NCBI GenBank assembly: GCA_015061615.1
Contig: SUWE01000012.1
Coordinates: 1-58,011 of the forward strand
Length of the DNA stretch: 58,011 nucleotides
Origin: Lentisphaerota bacterium
GTDB taxonomy: Bacteria; Verrucomicrobiota; Lentisphaeria; Victivallales; Victivallaceae
Direction: 5' to 3'
A program made the translations under genes and the position numbers. The notes under the pieces were generated by a model, which was given only the letters and a program-made list of their open reading frames with translations, had not been told where the DNA came from and made no database searches. Below, one piece after another: positions 42,417 through 52,900 of the stretch. Each line of letters starts with the position of its first letter. Positions within the stretch are counted from its first letter, which is position 1.

Positions 42417-44897
42417 TCATATCTTTTGGAAGAAGATCAGCAAATATGAACGCGGTTCGGGCAGAACACAGTTGAATTTTTGCAGCTCTCTGCCGGAGAG
42501 TACCGTTTTGTTTTTTTGCGGGAGTATTTCCACTTCATACTGCGCATCGGGTTCGATATCGCGGAGTTTGAGGGTGTATTCGCTTTCTTCGCACATTTCC
42601 CGCCGGAAAACTGCTGCATATCCGGCTTGTTCACTTTCTTCAAACAACTCCATTGCATAGGCGTTTGTGAAATCTTTCGGAGCGCAGTCAAAAAGACGGT
42701 AGTAATTTCCCGCAAGATATTTCCGCATACGCAAAGTGATATTGAGCATTTCTCTGAGCCAGTCGGCAAATGGGGCGAAATTTTCCAGCTCATCGCAGAA
42801 GTTGAGCAGCATCGTTCCCAGAGAGCCGCTGACAAATGCGTAATCATCGCCCGGTTTGATGACGGTTCCGCAGCTGTGGAACGGTATCCAGCGGGAAAGA
42901 CCGTCAAAATGTATCTGATTTGCCTCTGCAAGATAAGGAATCGTTCTGAAACACTGGAAATCGCTTCTCCACAACGGAATACTCAAGCTGAGAGTTTCCA
43001 TGTCGATTCTCTGTCCGCCGGATGCGCAGTTGTCGATCATCAAGTCCGGGAAACGCTTGCGGAGTGTTCCCCAGAAACGGTAGAATCCTGTTACAAAACG
43101 TGACTCCGCCATGCCGATGCGGTCAGGGGTATCGGCGGCTTCCCAGAAAGGAATGGTGTTGAAGTTGAAGTCTTCTCTGTACCAATCCATTCCGTTTTCT
43201 GCGGCAAGTTTTGAAATCGTTTCAATGGCGTAGTCACATGCGGCATCGTTGCCGAGGTCGAGCATACAGTTATCTCCGTCAGTAAAGACGAAATATTCCG
43301 GATGTTCTTTGACGATGGGGGTATTTTTTACCGCCCTTTCGATTTCCACCCAGAGGAGGAATTTGCGGTTCGTTTTATGCAGTTTATCTGAAAGCGGTTT
43401 AAGACCTCCCGGGTGGAGCAGCTGATTCACCCGCCAGTTGCCTACTGTTGTGTACCAGTCGCTGCGTAAAAGTGCGCGGGGCAATTCCCGGTCTTCACCG
43501 TACCACCCTGCATCGACCCAGAACACCTCAAGCGGCAGGGAGTGTTTTTCAAACATATCGGCAAAATCCATCAGCTCCCTGCTGGGGATAGTTCCGCCGT
43601 ACATAGCACATATCGGGGGATAGACCAGAGCGTTTTTGCTGTCTCTGACCTGACGGTGGCGGACGATATATTTGCGGAACTCGTTCCGGCTGTCTTCAAG
43701 TCTGGCAACGGAAAAGTGGGCGGCGATTGCCGGCTGACGGATTTTTTCACCCGGCAGCAGATGAAAGTGTGTGGCTTTCATGCCGACTTTTGCTTCGAGG
43801 GTATCGAAGTTGTACATTTCAAAATTGCCGACCCATTCGCCGGACCAGCCGATGGCGAAATTCATCCGGCGGTTGTTGTAGAAATCAAGCTCAAAAAAGG
43901 GCAGCCATGTCGAACTTGAGCGCCCGTCTTCGGTGGTCAATCTGAATTTGTTGAGGTCGTGGCGGCAGGTCAGAAGAACTTCCGACTCCGTGAAGTCATT
44001 GCCGGTAGATTTGGAACCGTAGGTGCGCCTGAGGATGACTTCCGGCTGAAGCAGAGCCGCCATTTCGCGGTAATAATCAGGCGTTCCGTTGTGCGGCAGA
44101 TCGTAGACGGTCTTTTTCAGGTGGAGCGGCAGAAAGTTTTCGACGATGGCGGTTTTTTCGTCCGTCAAAGCCGCAAGATAAGGTGTCCACTCAACGACAT
44201 GCAGATCGTCGAAAATACGGGCATCTACCGCAAGTTCAAGTTTCCCGTCGGGTGATATCCATTGATGATGATATTGATCTTTTGCCGTCTCAGTCACGGT
44301 GTGCGCCCAAAGTTCCGGATCAAACGGTTTGCCGTCATAATCAAAGGATAATCCGACATCGGCGGGGGAGTTGCCGCGCTCACCGGGGTGTTCGGTTGTG
44401 CCGTCGGAATAGATTATTTCCGGCTCCATCCAGCCGACAGGGACGGCGGCGCCGCTCCGGTCGGTCATGCGGATATGGAAAGTGTCGGTATCCGGGAGTT
44501 CCGCTTCGATCTTTGCGGTTTCACCCATTTTTACGGTGGTTGACGCAAGCAGATCGCCGTTGCAGTCCAATACTTCAAAATCAACCAGCCACTTTTCCGG
44601 ATCGAGCTGTTTGCGGTCATCGTTGATAGCGGTAATGGCAGAGAAAAATTTTGCTTTTTTGACAAGTTTTACTTCGCATTCAATGGATTTTGCAAAAAAT
44701 ATTCCCCAACCCCGGTAAAATACTTTGCCGTTTACCTGCAATGCATTGATGCTGAATGGATTCCATGCGAAGGCGTAGCCGTTCCAGCCATTGCGGAAAC
44801 ACAATGGTTTATCATTGATATCACGGATTTTTATCTGTTTGACTTTTTTTCCGGTACGCCAGAAGCCGGCGGTATCTGCATAATCTCTGAAAATCAT
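42417..44897 (-). CDS. GH36-type alpha-galactosidase with N-terminal NPCBM-like domain
   Basis: 826 residues, no signal peptide, so cytoplasmic. The N-terminal ~180 residues resemble an NPCBM carbohydrate-binding jelly roll (GIFFAKSIECEVKLVKKAKF, 20 shown, and VGWMEPEII). A beta-sandwich and the catalytic barrel follow: LEVFWVDAGWYGEDR near 455-470, DWYREDFNF (nucleophile Asp about 575), IDNCASGGQRID near 620, and PLWRSDFQCF (acid/base Asp about 645). These are the clan GH-D signatures. It cleaves terminal alpha-galactosides. Other GH36 activities such as alpha-N-acetylgalactosaminidase cannot be excluded. GGAAAGG lies 8 nt before the ATG. Confidence 0.87.
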   Translation of the reverse strand: MIFRDYADTAGFWRTGKKVKQIKIRDINDKPLCFRNGWNGYAFAWNPFSINALQVNGKVFYRGWGIFFAKSIECEVKLVKKAKFFSAITAINDDRKQLDPEKWLVDFEVLDCNGDLLASTTVKMGETAKIEAELPDTDTFHIRMTDRSGAAVPVGWMEPEIIYSDGTTEHPGERGNSPADVGLSFDYDGKPFDPELWAHTVTETAKDQYHHQWISPDGKLELAVDARIFDDLHVVEWTPYLAALTDEKTAIVENFLPLHLKKTVYDLPHNGTPDYYREMAALLQPEVILRRTYGSKSTGNDFTESEVLLTCRHDLNKFRLTTEDGRSSSTWLPFFELDFYNNRRMNFAIGWSGEWVGNFEMYNFDTLEAKVGMKATHFHLLPGEKIRQPAIAAHFSVARLEDSRNEFRKYIVRHRQVRDSKNALVYPPICAMYGGTIPSRELMDFADMFEKHSLPLEVFWVDAGWYGEDRELPRALLRSDWYTTVGNWRVNQLLHPGGLKPLSDKLHKTNRKFLLWVEIERAVKNTPIVKEHPEYFVFTDGDNCMLDLGNDAACDYAIETISKLAAENGMDWYREDFNFNTIPFWEAADTPDRIGMAESRFVTGFYRFWGTLRKRFPDLMIDNCASGGQRIDMETLSLSIPLWRSDFQCFRTIPYLAEANQIHFDGLSRWIPFHSCGTVIKPGDDYAFVSGSLGTMLLNFCDELENFAPFADWLREMLNITLRMRKYLAGNYYRLFDCAPKDFTNAYAMELFEESEQAGYAAVFRREMCEESEYTLKLRDIEPDAQYEVEILPQKNKTVLSGRELQKFNCVLPEPRSYLLIFFQKI

Positions 44898-44934
44898 AAA
44901 ACAAAACCTTTCCGATTTTTATTGACTTTTGCAA

Positions 44935-44973
44935 TTACCTTATAAATATACCCGTAAAAACGGTATTTACCTT
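44935..44973. promoter_or_regulatory. Direct repeats upstream of the alpha-galactosidase gene
   Basis: TTACCTT occurs at 44935-44941 and 44967-44973, 32 bp apart (about three helical turns), flanking a small inverted repeat. On the minus strand a TATATT -10 lies between them without a -35 match, a pattern expected for an activator-dependent promoter. Confidence 0.35.
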
Positions 44974-45011
44974 AATTGTACTGCAAAAGAATAGCACTAT
45001 TTTGCAAAAAA

Positions 45012-46673
45012 TCAGAGATTGAGCAGTCGGTCACAGCTGGCAAGGGTTGATTCACGGTGGGAAATGACGATCAGAGTGACTTTTCCTTTGAGTGAGGCAA
45101 GAACATCGCATAACGCGTTTTCGGTTTCCGCATCCAGAGCGCTGGTCGCTTCATCGAGGATCAGGACTTTCACATCTTTATAAAGTGCGCGGGCAATGCC
45201 TATTCTCTGGCGCTGACCGCCGGAAAGGTTGCCGGTCGCGGTCAGAGGCATATCAGGTGAAAAGTTTTCCAATCCGGCAAGTTTGAGCGCGGCGGTGACT
45301 TTTCCGTTATCAGGATTTTCTTCCCCGAAAGCGACGTTTTCGGCAACTGTTCCTTCCAGCAGAAAGATGCTTTGAGGAACGATTCCGAATTGCTTGCGCC
45401 ATCCGGAAAGGTCTCCGTAAATATCTGTTCCGCCGGCGGTGATTTTTCCTGATTGCGGATTGAGAAATCCCAGAAGAATATCGGTAAGCGTGCTTTTCCC
45501 TCTGCCGGAGCGTCCGGCGATTGCAAGCGAGGAGCAGGGGGGGATGCTCAAATTGAAATTTTTCAGAACTGCTTCTTTGCCTTTGTAAGCGAAGGTGACG
45601 TTTTCAAAAACGATCTCCTTTGAGGCATCGGCACAAACTCCGGATTTTTCCGGTTCCTGCGGCAGAGTTTTGAGAATGGAAATCACCAGATCGAGCTGCG
45701 GCATATTCTGTCTGATCAGAGTGAGATTGTAGTGGCACCGGCTCAATGCGGGCAGTATTCTGCCGATGGCGGCGGTGAGAACAGCGAAGGTCAGAAGAAT
45801 TTCCGCCTTGGGGATATCCAGAAGCAGCATTACGGCAAATGCACCGCTTGCCAGCAGTATGGCGGCGGATTCCAGTACCAGACGCGGCAGTTGCCCAAGA
45901 GTGTAAAGTCTGGAGGCAAAGAAACTCATTTTTGCGTAGCTTTCATCAAATTTTTTCAGGAAAAAATCTTCCTTTGCCGCGCATTTTACCGCTTTTGCCC
46001 CCGCGATACCGGCAAGGCGCATCCGGTTTTCTTCCAGAGAGGAAACGAGGAACTGTTCGCCGTTTTTCCGGTTGGCACGTTTGGTGAAAAACTGAGTGAA
46101 TCCGGTTATTATCAGCATGAACGCGATTCCGGAAAGGGTTATTCCGGGAAATAGCGCCACCGAAGCGGCGGCGAGAATGGCGATCACCATGATATCCGCA
46201 AGCAGCTGCATCAAAGGCAGCAGTATCAGATTGCCTACATCGTTGAGCCGGATGAAACTGCCGAAACAGTAATCTTGAGAAAGAGAGTTGAAACTTTCAA
46301 AATCGGCGTGCAGGAACGATTTGTAAATGCGGTGTGCAAGTTCGTTTCTTTTTCCGAAAATGAAATTGCTCTGGATATTCACGATCGAATAAGCAAAAAT
46401 ATTTTTTGCCGCAAGCAGAACTCCGATAGCGGCAACGGATGCTCCCGCGGCAAGATCGGGGGATATTCCGGGGATAAGATGCGTTACAAACGCGGCGAAC
46501 TCTTTTCCGGCGGCGCTTTCCGGAGCAAGAAAGAGCGTTGCAGCCCCGAGCAGAACTCCGATGCCGGCAAGTTCCAGCAATGCTGAGAACGTCATCAGCA
46601 CGGTAATGAAGATGAATTTTCGTTTATCCTGCGGTTTGAAAAGCCACCTTACTTTGGAAATTAGTGATTTCAC
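45012..46673 (-). CDS. ABC exporter, fused permease and ATPase (MsbA-like)
   Basis: 553 residues from a GTG at 46673, with AGGA 9 nt upstream. A TTG two codons earlier sits too close to that site. N-terminal six-span exporter domain (to about 310), then the ATPase: AIAGRSGRGKSTLTDILLG (Walker A), the Q-loop FGIVPQSIFLLEGTV, NLSGGQRQRIGIARAL (signature), VLILDEATSAL (Walker B) and VISHRESTLASCDRLLNL (H-loop), where the chain ends. Works as a homodimer or heterodimer. Substrate unknown, possibly a lipid or glycolipid. Divergent from cysS. Confidence 0.85.
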   Translation of the reverse strand: MKSLISKVRWLFKPQDKRKFIFITVLMTFSALLELAGIGVLLGAATLFLAPESAAGKEFAAFVTHLIPGISPDLAAGASVAAIGVLLAAKNIFAYSIVNIQSNFIFGKRNELAHRIYKSFLHADFESFNSLSQDYCFGSFIRLNDVGNLILLPLMQLLADIMVIAILAAASVALFPGITLSGIAFMLIITGFTQFFTKRANRKNGEQFLVSSLEENRMRLAGIAGAKAVKCAAKEDFFLKKFDESYAKMSFFASRLYTLGQLPRLVLESAAILLASGAFAVMLLLDIPKAEILLTFAVLTAAIGRILPALSRCHYNLTLIRQNMPQLDLVISILKTLPQEPEKSGVCADASKEIVFENVTFAYKGKEAVLKNFNLSIPPCSSLAIAGRSGRGKSTLTDILLGFLNPQSGKITAGGTDIYGDLSGWRKQFGIVPQSIFLLEGTVAENVAFGEENPDNGKVTAALKLAGLENFSPDMPLTATGNLSGGQRQRIGIARALYKDVKVLILDEATSALDAETENALCDVLASLKGKVTLIVISHRESTLASCDRLLNL

Positions 46674-46738
46674 GGTCAAAAATCCTGTAAAAATTTGTCT
46701 TTTATATTAATATAAAGCCGATATGCGTGCTTTGCAAG

Positions 46739-46767
46739 TTGAAAAATGCACATATCAATATTACATT
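46739..46767 (+). promoter_or_regulatory. Promoter of cysS
   Basis: TTGAAA (46739-46744), a 17-bp spacer and TACATT (46762-46767), 39 bp before the cysS ATG. Confidence 0.45.
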
Positions 46768-46806
46768 ATATGCGTAACATATTTATCACATAAAAGGAGA
46801 GATACT

Positions 46807-48219
46807 ATGGAACTTCGTTTTTTCAATACTATGGAACGGCGCCCGATGGTTTTTGAACCTGTTGAAGCCGGTGCTGCCAAAATGTACACCTGCGGACCGA
46901 CAGTTTACAATTTTGCCCATATCGGAAACTTCCGCGCATATATTTTTGAAGATATCCTGCGCCGGACACTGGAGTATTTCGGATACACTGTGACTCAGGT
47001 CATGAATCTTACAGACGTTGATGACAAGACTATCCGCGATTCCCGCAAAGAGGGATTGCCCCTGCGTGAATTTACCGCCCGTTACAAAGAGGCATTTTTT
47101 CAGGATATCAAAACATTGAAGATCGAACCTGCGGAAATCTATCCGGCGGCGACCGATCATATTCCGGAAATGATCGCGCTCATCCAGACCCTTATGGATA
47201 AAGGTTTTGCTTATCAGGCTCAGGATAAGTGCATTTACTTTTCTATCGAAAAATGCAAAGATTACGGCAAACTTGCCCGTATCGACCGCGAAAATCAGCG
47301 CGACGGAGTGCGTATATCCACCGATGAATACGCCAAAGATGCGGTCGGCGACTTCGCATTGTGGAAGGCGTGGGACGAGGCGGACGGTGATGTTTACTGG
47401 GAAAGTCCCTGGGGCAGGGGCCGTCCGGGCTGGCACATTGAGTGCAGTGCAATGTCGATGAAGTACCTCGGTGAATCCTTCGATATCCATACCGGCGGCG
47501 TGGATAATATGTTCCCTCATCATGAAGATGAGATCGCCCAGAGTGAAAGTGCCACCGGAAAAAAATGGGTCAACTACTGGCTCCATTGTGAACACCTGAT
47601 GGTCGACGGTACGAAAATGTCCAAGTCTCTGGGCAACTTCTACACACTGCGTGATTTGCAGGATAAGGGCTGGCAGGGCAGGGAGATCCGCTGGGTGCTG
47701 GTCGGTGCGCACTACCGCAAAAAATTGAACTTCACCCTTGAGGCGCTTGCGCAGGCGCGCGAAACTCTTGCTAAATTCGATGCGCTTTTTGACCGCCTTA
47801 AAAAGATCAATACCGCCGGTGACGGCAGTGAAGCTGCCGAACTTGTTGACAACAGCAAAAATGCTTTTGCTTCAGCCATTGCCGATGACCTCAATATTGC
47901 TCCTGCTCTGGCAGCGGCGTTTGACCTGATGCGCGGAGCCAACCGTCTGGCGGACAGTGGAGAACTTTCACAGAAAGGAGCGGAAGCCGTTCTTGCACTG
48001 TTCCGTGAATTTGACCGTGTTATCGGCTGTTTTGAAGTCGATGCCGTCCGTGAAAGTGCGGCAGTTCCTGCAGAAGTGACTGCGCTTGCCGAAGCCCGCG
48101 CCGCCGCCCGCAAGGCAAAAGATTTTGCCGAAAGCGACCGTTTGCGCGATGAATTGACCAAACTCGGCTGGGCTGTGAAAGATGTTCCCGGCGGAGCGTG
48201 GGAGCTTAAGAAGTTGTAA
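46807..48219 (+). CDS. cysS: Cysteinyl-tRNA synthetase
   Basis: 470 residues from the ATG at 46807, with AAAGGAGAG upstream. Earlier in-frame starts give a non-homologous leader. It charges tRNA-Cys in the cytoplasm. The zinc and HIGH region is [18 protein letters not shown], followed by [24 protein letters not shown] and [20 protein letters not shown] (20 shown), and the KMSKS loop is [14 protein letters not shown]. The C-terminal anticodon-binding part ends [14 protein letters not shown] and [10 protein letters not shown]. Full length. Confidence 0.96.
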   Translation: MELRFFNTMERRPMVFEPVEAGAAKMYTCGPTVYNFAHIGNFRAYIFEDILRRTLEYFGYTVTQVMNLTDVDDKTIRDSRKEGLPLREFTARYKEAFFQDIKTLKIEPAEIYPAATDHIPEMIALIQTLMDKGFAYQAQDKCIYFSIEKCKDYGKLARIDRENQRDGVRISTDEYAKDAVGDFALWKAWDEADGDVYWESPWGRGRPGWHIECSAMSMKYLGESFDIHTGGVDNMFPHHEDEIAQSESATGKKWVNYWLHCEHLMVDGTKMSKSLGNFYTLRDLQDKGWQGREIRWVLVGAHYRKKLNFTLEALAQARETLAKFDALFDRLKKINTAGDGSEAAELVDNSKNAFASAIADDLNIAPALAAAFDLMRGANRLADSGELSQKGAEAVLALFREFDRVIGCFEVDAVRESAAVPAEVTALAEARAAARKAKDFAESDRLRDELTKLGWAVKDVPGGAWELKKL

Positions 48220-48226
48220 AAACACC

Positions 48227-48254
48227 TTGCTTTTTCTTCCCGATGACTTATATT
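48227..48254 (+). promoter_or_regulatory. Promoter of the thioredoxin-like gene
   Basis: TTGCTT (48227-48232), a 16-bp spacer and TATATT (48249-48254), immediately after cysS and 26 bp before the ATG. Confidence 0.5.
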
Positions 48255-48280
48255 GTCATTAGCAGAGAGGAGAAAAAGCT

Positions 48281-48604
48281 ATGCACAAAATAGAAAAACT
48301 CAGAGCTGCAGAATTTCCTGCGGCAGTCCGTGACGGGGTCGTGCTGGTTGACTTTTTTGCCAGCTGGCACGGTCCGTGTTACAAGCAGGGTGAATTGCTC
48401 AATACGCTTGCCGACGGCGATTTGATTCCGGAGGAGGTGAAAATAGCCAAAGTCGATATCGACGAAGCACCGGTGATCGCTGCAAAATTTGAGGTCGATA
48501 TAATTCCGACACTGGTCGTTTTCCGCGATGGAACAGAGGTCGGCAGGATCGTCGGAGAGACCGATCAGAGTCATTTGCTTGAGCTGTTTTCTTCCGAAGA
48601 ATAA
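48281..48604 (+). CDS. Thioredoxin-fold protein with HGPC active site
   Basis: 107 residues, the size of thioredoxin. The fold is intact: VVLVDFFASWHGPCYKQGEL around the active site, VKIAKVDIDEAP, cis-proline region VDIIPTLVVFRDG, and GRIVGETDQSHLLELF. The first cysteine of WCGPC is replaced by histidine (His30-Gly-Pro-Cys33), so the protein cannot form the usual active-site disulfide. It could work as a monothiol, as a binding protein, or in Fe-S or glutathione-like chemistry. GAGAGGAG precedes the ATG. Own promoter. Confidence 0.85.
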   Translation: MHKIEKLRAAEFPAAVRDGVVLVDFFASWHGPCYKQGELLNTLADGDLIPEEVKIAKVDIDEAPVIAAKFEVDIIPTLVVFRDGTEVGRIVGETDQSHLLELFSSEE

Positions 48605-48657
48605 AGAAATAATTTCAAATACTTCTGAAAAAAATACGATTTTTTTATTTTTTGAGC

Positions 48658-48685
48658 TTGAATGTTGACGTTTGAGGTGTATAAT
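48658..48685 (+). promoter_or_regulatory. Promoter of lptB-hpf
   Basis: TTGAAT (48658-48663), a 16-bp spacer and TATAAT (48680-48685), 60 bp before the lptB start. Confidence 0.55.
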
Positions 48686-48745
48686 ATATATTGTAAGGCA
48701 GAAACAGTGCTGCTTGATTGAAAAGTTTGAAAATTTGAGTTCAAT

Positions 48746-49489
48746 ATGAGTGAAATGGAAAAAGGTCAGGTGCTTGTAAGCGCCGAACATCTCGTTAAAA
48801 CCTATCGCGGCAGAACCGTTGTCAAAGATGTTTCCATCTCGGTTCGTTCCGGAGAGGTTGTCGGTTTGCTCGGTCCGAACGGTGCCGGCAAGACCACCAG
48901 TTTTTATATGGTGATGGGACTTATCCGTCCCGATGGCGGCAGTGTCAGCTTCCGCGGCGTGGATGTTACGCATATACCGATGTACAAACGCGCCCGTATG
49001 GGTATGGGATATCTGGCACAGGAACCGTCGATCTTCCGCAAACTGACGGTGGAAGAAAATATCATGGCGATTCTGGAAACGCTGGATATCAGCCGTGCTG
49101 AACGCAAGAAGCGGTGTGCCGAGTTGCTTGAGGAACTGAGCCTGACCAGATTGAAAGATCAGAAAGCTATGACTCTTTCCGGCGGTGAGCGCCGCCGTCT
49201 GGAAATTACCCGCGCACTGGTGACCAATCCTTCATTCATCATGCTTGATGAGCCGTTCAGCGGGGTCGATCCGCTGGCGGTTTACGATGTTCAGCAGATC
49301 ATCCTTCAGCTTAAAGAGCGCAATCTTGGAATTTTGATAACTGACCACAATGTGCGTGATACGCTTTCTGTTGTTGACCGTGCGTATATCATGTGCATGG
49401 GTGAAATTCTGTTGGAAGGGCCCAGCGATTATCTGGTAAATGATCCGGAGGCTCAGAAGGTCTATCTCGGACCTAATTTTTCGATGTGA
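48746..49489 (+). CDS. lptB: LPS export ABC transporter ATP-binding protein
   Basis: 247 residues. LptB powers extraction of LPS from the inner membrane with LptF and LptG. GLLGPNGAGKTTSFYMVMG (Walker A), GYLAQEPSIFRKLTVEENI (the Q-loop region characteristic of LptB), MTLSGGERRRLEITRAL (signature with ERRRLE), PSFIMLDEPFSGVDPLAV (Walker B), and ITDHNVRDTL (H-loop). The YLVNDPEAQKVYLGPNFSM end is typical. LptF and LptG are not in the window. The OstA-like protein at 3154 may be a later part of the same path. Weak ribosome site. Confidence 0.95.
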   Translation: MSEMEKGQVLVSAEHLVKTYRGRTVVKDVSISVRSGEVVGLLGPNGAGKTTSFYMVMGLIRPDGGSVSFRGVDVTHIPMYKRARMGMGYLAQEPSIFRKLTVEENIMAILETLDISRAERKKRCAELLEELSLTRLKDQKAMTLSGGERRRLEITRALVTNPSFIMLDEPFSGVDPLAVYDVQQIILQLKERNLGILITDHNVRDTLSVVDRAYIMCMGEILLEGPSDYLVNDPEAQKVYLGPNFSM

Positions 49490-49543
49490 TACACCACTGA
49501 TGGAATTGGCTGTCAGTTGGAAACAAAGAAAGGTGTGCTGTCT

Positions 49544-49870
49544 ATGCTCATCAATGTAACCGGTCGTCAATTAGAGATCACTCCTGCAATCCAGACTCAA
49601 GTGGAAAATGTCCTTGGTGTGTTGGATATTCCGGCGCTCAAGGTATCCGGCGTGAATGCAGTGCTGTCCAGAGAGAAAAACCGTTTTCAGGTTTCTCTGG
49701 TGCTTAACTGTAAATCGCACACATTGACTGCGGAAGTTGAGGATTTCGATCTTTACCGGGCACTTGATGCAGCGGCAGACAAAGTCGAAGCCCAGTGTCA
49801 GGCATTGAAAGAAAAAATCCAGGAACACCGCGGCACAGTGGAAGCTGAAGCAGATGCATCTGCGGAATAA
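49544..49870 (+). CDS. hpf: Ribosome hibernation promoting factor (short HPF/RaiA family)
   Basis: 108 residues from the ATG at 49544, with AAAGGTG upstream. A TTG nine codons earlier would include that site. It binds in the 30S decoding channel to silence ribosomes in stationary phase. S30AE fold: INVTGRQLEITPAIQTQVEN (20 shown), AVLSREKNRFQVSLVL, and EVEDFDLYRALDAAADKVEAQ in outline. The long C-terminal dimerisation domain of long HPF is absent. It follows lptB by 54 bp, an order also seen around rpoN in other bacteria, but rpoN is missing here. Confidence 0.92.
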   Translation: MLINVTGRQLEITPAIQTQVENVLGVLDIPALKVSGVNAVLSREKNRFQVSLVLNCKSHTLTAEVEDFDLYRALDAAADKVEAQCQALKEKIQEHRGTVEAEADASAE

Positions 49871-49890
49871 TACTTGTAAATTAATAAAAA

Positions 49891-49930
49891 CAGGGCTGCT
49901 GCAAAAATTTGCAGCAGCCCTGAATTTTAT
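49891..49930. terminator. Bidirectional terminator between hpf and the 1324-residue enzyme gene
   Basis: CAGGGCTGCTGCAAA (49891-49905) pairs perfectly with TTTGCAGCAGCCCTG (49908-49922). T-rich sequence follows on both strands, so it can end hpf and the convergent minus-strand operon. Confidence 0.88.
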
Positions 49931-52900
49931 TTGATTTTATTGAATTGATAAAGACGCGTTTCATGTTGTCGCAAATATGCCTTGAAACTTCTATTTCCGT
50001 TATGTGTCGGAATTTTTCTGCCGGTCAGCAGATCGGTAACTTCCGCCGCAAATGGCAGAAATACTTCTTTCTCTCCTGCTTTTGCAGCATGAATAAATCC
50101 GCATTGACCGTTAGCGGTAACAGTATCATTGCTTTTTATCCAGATGTGAGCTCCGGCGGAAGCGAATATTTCCCGGTAAATATCCGGAGTTAATTCTGTT
50201 GTTGCCGTATATACTTTTTTATGATTCTGAGCATTCTTTACCGCATAAGGTTTGCCGGAAATAATTTCCCCGGGTGCAAAAGGCATTTTTTTATTGGTTT
50301 TTTCAAACTTCAATCCGGTCAAATTTTCCATGTTTTCCATTGAAAGTTTGCCGTTATGGATAATTCCTGCACCGGGAGTGAAAACTATTACTGCATTGTT
50401 TTTACAGAGTTTTTCCTCTATTGCCTTGCGGATATCCGGTTTAAGATAAAATCCATTGACAATGACAAAACATTTATACTGTTTCACGGGAAACTTATCC
50501 GACAGGATATCTTCAAGCAGATAAGCATCGCACTGGGCACCGGATTTTCCGGTATTTATTCTGAGAAGATAACTGCTGGCGTTGGTAATCTCATGATTTT
50601 TCTCCACCAGATATGGCAGGGAATCAATAGAGTATAGCAACGCCACATCAGGCTTATGCACACAGGTGGGGTTGAAGTTGTGTTTAAATGCGTCGTTGAG
50701 TAATTTCCCGGCATCGACCAAGCCTTGATTGCGATAGGAGTTGCCCGTCAGGTCACAGGTGTATATAGGGGTGGATGTCACCATACCGATTGCAGAATCA
50801 CGCAGCAGTACCGAAGTACTTTCATAGAGATTATTCACATGTCGGTGACTGGGGGATTCATTGAGGAATGTTCTGGTATCATTTTCTTGGAAATAGGTTG
50901 CTCCGTGGAGTTTGAGTGAACTTATAGAAGCCATATTTCCGCCGGGCAATCCCAGTTTACGCAAATGGTAGTCGATGGGACCGGAGAAAAAGTCGGCGGC
51001 TCCGGATTCGTAAATTTTTCTGAATGCAAGGTGACCGATATTTTGTACGGTGTGTCCGGAATAAAAGAGCAGATAACCGCCGTAAATACCGACAATTTTA
51101 TTTTTTGCTTCGGCTTTTGCCGCTTTGAGAAAATGTATGGCTGCGGTTGCCACAGCATCACTCTGACACTCGATATAATCGATAATGAGCTGTTCTTTTT
51201 CCGGATCACGGAACCACGTGTCACTTGACATGAGCCGTTCTTTGCCGTGGGGTACCGTGATTTTGGAAGAATCAAAATTACTGCCGTATTTCTGTTTGAG
51301 AAATCTCCGGAAATAATTCTGCATTGCAGTACTGAAGTCGGCATGACGCGGAGGATTTCCGGCGGTTGCCCACACTCCGGGGTATTGCCATTCTCCGCCG
51401 TCGCAGAGCGAGGCAAGGCGGTAACCGGCAACATTGCTCCGCAAAGGGGAATTTTCTACACAGCGGATAAAGGAACGGATAAAACTTGCACCATCTTTGA
51501 GCCATTGTGCTGATGCCGGACTGGCGAGATTTTCATGTTTGCTTTTTCCATCAAGATATATTGCCTGATCGGGATATTTTTCATACCACCAGTAAGGAGC
51601 ATCGATTCCGAAGGTTACGATCAATCTGATTTCCGGAAATGAAGCAACAAGCCGGTTGAGTTTGCGCCGGGCAAAGGTGAAATCATAACCTTCCGGATTC
51701 CATCCGGGAGTGGTCAATCCTCTGCCGACATTTGTTCCGACGCTGACAATAAAGTAGCGGTATCCGGTGTCGTAATGTTCTTTGATGCTTTGCATTACCC
51801 TGCTGGTAAAAACCATTTCATTAAAAGGTTTGTCATTGATATAAATAATCGGGCCATTGACAGACGGACGTACTTCTGAAACAAGGTTCGGTTTCAAATC
51901 CGGATTTTCTTTTACCGTAAATGTCAATATTTTACCCGTGTCGGCACGGGTGTTTTCTCCTGAAAGTTCCAGAGTATAGTTATCACAAAGGAGTTTGCCG
52001 GCAAAGAGATTCTGAGATATTTCAACTGTTTTTCCCTGAGTTATTTTTGTTGGCAGGATGATTTCATCTTCGGCAATGATTGTACCCGATGCAATTGCAC
52101 AGGCGGAAATTTTTTCCCGTGGAGCAGCGAGCATTTGTGCGCTAAGCGTCATTTTGATATGTACTCCGCCTTTGATTGGCGTAAGAACTGTATTTTCTGC
52201 TTTAAATTGGTCGCGTTTTACAAAATGATTATACTCCATCAGGCACCAGCTGCCCCACGGGAGGGCAAGGTAATTTCCGATAAGTTTTGGGGCAAATGAT
52301 TCATTTATTCCGTAAAGTCTGGTTTTCCAATCGTTTTCGGGGTTGCGGAGTGTTCTGAAACTGTTGTCAGTATTTATGGAATATGTTCTGCCAGCGGCAT
52401 CAGTAATGAAAAAATTGGCAAGAATACCACTTGCTTCACCATTGTTGTACAGACTTATTGAGATAAGGTTTTTTCCCTTTTTGAATAAATGCGTAACATC
52501 GGCAACGCGTGGATTCTGCCATGAAAGGTCTTCAATAGTTACCTTCTTACCGTTGATATAAAGTGAAAATCTGTCATCACCGGTTCCCTGAAAACGGCAG
52601 TCAAGGGGCTGCGAATCCAGAACAATCTCTTTTTGGAAATATTGAGGACCGCGTTTGTAGAAGTTTTCGGCATCTGCTATCCAGAATGCTCCGTGCCATC
52701 TGTCTTTTTTATTCTCGTTTTGAGGGATTATGCAGAAATTCTGCAACGGGGCATCAGCTGAAAAAAAAAGAGAAGCTCCATTCCCTTTCAGAGTAAAACG
52801 GAAACGGTTTTTGCCATTCTGAATATTTACAGGGAGTTTTTCAATACATTGCCCGTATGGGTTTTCTATGAGCAATTCCCCTTTCGCAGGGGAATTGCTT

